Part shown: positions 5,030-5,816 of the stretch, piece after piece | Layout: each line of letters opens with the position of its first letter | Position numbering within the stretch: the stretch's first letter is position 1 | Source: Chitinivibrionales bacterium | Lineage (GTDB): Bacteria; Fibrobacterota; Chitinivibrionia; Chitinivibrionales; WJKA01 | DNA: 5,816 nucleotides | NCBI GenBank assembly: GCA_014729375.1 | Contig: WJKA01000550.1 | Location: forward strand, 1 to 5,816 | Reading direction: 5' to 3' | Notes under the pieces: generated by a model | What the model was told of the DNA's origin: nothing | Seen by the model: the letters and a program-made list of their open reading frames with translations, nothing else | The model's database searches: none | Translations under genes and position numbers: made by a program

Positions 5030-5816
5030 TCTTCAAGCTTTTTCATTTCTTCTTTCAGCTTTTCGATTTCCTTATCGATTTCTTTTTGTTGTTCGATCTC
5101 TTTAACAGGTGCCTGTGGTGCGGTCTTGCCGCTGAGTTTCTCTGCAGTAGCAAGTGCGTATTCGATATCGCCCTTAATCTTGTCTATGCTTCTGGAGAAA
5201 AAGCTTTTTCGTGAAAACTCATCGGTATACATCAGGAAATCATCAATTCGCTCTTTTTTATTCTGCTGGTGAACATGAAGACTGTCGACCATTTTCAGAA
5301 CAAGTGAGGTTTGACGAACCAGAGCAAGCTCTTCTGCGGATTGGGCAACCGATTTATAGCTTTCGCGTGTATTCTGGTATTGTTGTTTTCTTGCTGCAAG
5401 AGAGTCTTCGGACGGCGGATCCAATTTCTCGATTTTACTGTACGCATTGCTGAGAATTGTGGCCGCATTTTCATAATTTTTCTTCATCATCTGAGAATAC
5501 GCCTCAAGAAGCGCGCCTTCACACTGAATAATAATCTTGTCAGAGACACGCTGTAGCGTCTGCCCTGCATCTGCACAGTCTGCCCACTGACGGGCTTTAA
5601 CAGCAGTCCAGCCGAGCCCCAGAAGCGCATCTTCGTAAAAATAGCTTGATTGCGGCACTTTCCGAAGCGCAGTAACCGACTTTGACAATGAAAGCTCTTC
5701 ATAAAAGATGTATCCGATCAGCAGGAGCGAACGGTTGACGCATTCCCGCTGCTCTTCGGTAGCGACCTCTGCCTGAATTGCATTTTCCAGCGCCTCGGTT
5801 GCATCGGCCGACTTAT
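5017..5816 (-). CDS. Tetratricopeptide-repeat / coiled-coil protein (partial, N-terminus outside window)
   Basis: The reading frame enters from the right edge and ends at TAG 5017-5019, giving 265 visible residues. An internal TTG (5686-5688) is not the start, because the frame stays open and protein-like upstream of it. The first 130 visible residues are paired amphipathic helices of TPR type, for example NRSLLLIGYIFYEELSLSKS, SYFYEDALLGLGWTAVKARQ and ALLEAYSQMMKKNYENAATI, with the 'A..GLGW' and 'Y..A' spacing of TPR helices. Residues 135-225 are long helices rich in Gln, Glu and Lys. After a Pro-containing break (TAPQAPVKE) the last 25 residues are almost pure Glu/Lys/Gln heptads ending MKKLEEEGQ, a coiled coil. 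Comparable proteins serve as envelope scaffolds or assembly factors, but the missing N-terminus hides any signal peptide, so location is unknown. Two tandem terminators follow, so this is the last gene of its transcript. Confidence 0.8.
   Translation of the reverse strand, partial: KSADATEALENAIQAEVATEEQRECVNRSLLLIGYIFYEELSLSKSVTALRKVPQSSYFYEDALLGLGWTAVKARQWADCADAGQTLQRVSDKIIIQCEGALLEAYSQMMKKNYENAATILSNAYSKIEKLDPPSEDSLAARKQQYQNTRESYKSVAQSAEELALVRQTSLVLKMVDSLHVHQQNKKERIDDFLMYTDEFSRKSFFSRSIDKIKGDIEYALATAEKLSGKTAPQAPVKEIEQQKEIDKEIEKLKEEMKKLEEEGQ

Overview
The window looks like ordinary chromosome from a Gram-negative bacterium. The evidence is a PdxJ-type (deoxyxylulose-phosphate-dependent) vitamin B6 gene, a membrane-anchored YibQ-like protein of the divergent polysaccharide deacetylase family, an exported beta-helix protein and a TPR/coiled-coil protein. 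Base composition is mixed, and the start-site signals are of standard Shine-Dalgarno type. I cannot fix the phylum. Beta-helix proteins ending in a 'DPLF...SPC...DLGA' signature are common in Fibrobacterota, Bacteroidota, Planctomycetota and similar groups, and a Fibrobacterota-like host is only a guess. There is no mobile element, CRISPR array, tRNA or rRNA.

Layout. The left third is read on the minus strand, in transcription order: miaA (1788-868, tRNA A37 dimethylallyltransferase), a small His-rich disordered protein (759-256), and the start of a STAS-domain (anti-anti-sigma type) protein that runs off the left edge (156-1). The gaps are about 100 bp with no strong terminator, so they may be co-transcribed. 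Divergent from miaA, across 53 bp, are two plus-strand genes: a divergent polysaccharide deacetylase-like protein (1842-2978) and pdxJ (3067-3774).

The right third is minus strand again: a TPR/coiled-coil protein entering from the right edge (5816-5017), two tandem intrinsic terminators, then a secreted right-handed beta-helix protein (4927-4100) that converges on pdxJ. The 325 bp between the pdxJ and beta-helix stops hold no intact gene. They do hold a plus-strand reading frame broken by two in-frame TGA codons that looks like decayed protein-coding sequence.

The genes do not form one pathway. MiaA (tRNA modification) and PdxJ (cofactor synthesis) are housekeeping. The other four act in, or are inferred to act in, the envelope or signalling. 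I see no convincing new multi-gene system. The points most worth a second look are the apparent CTG start of miaA, the loss of the metal-ligand residues in the deacetylase-like protein, the tandem terminators placed against the beta-helix gene's ribosome site, and the decayed coding remnant after pdxJ.
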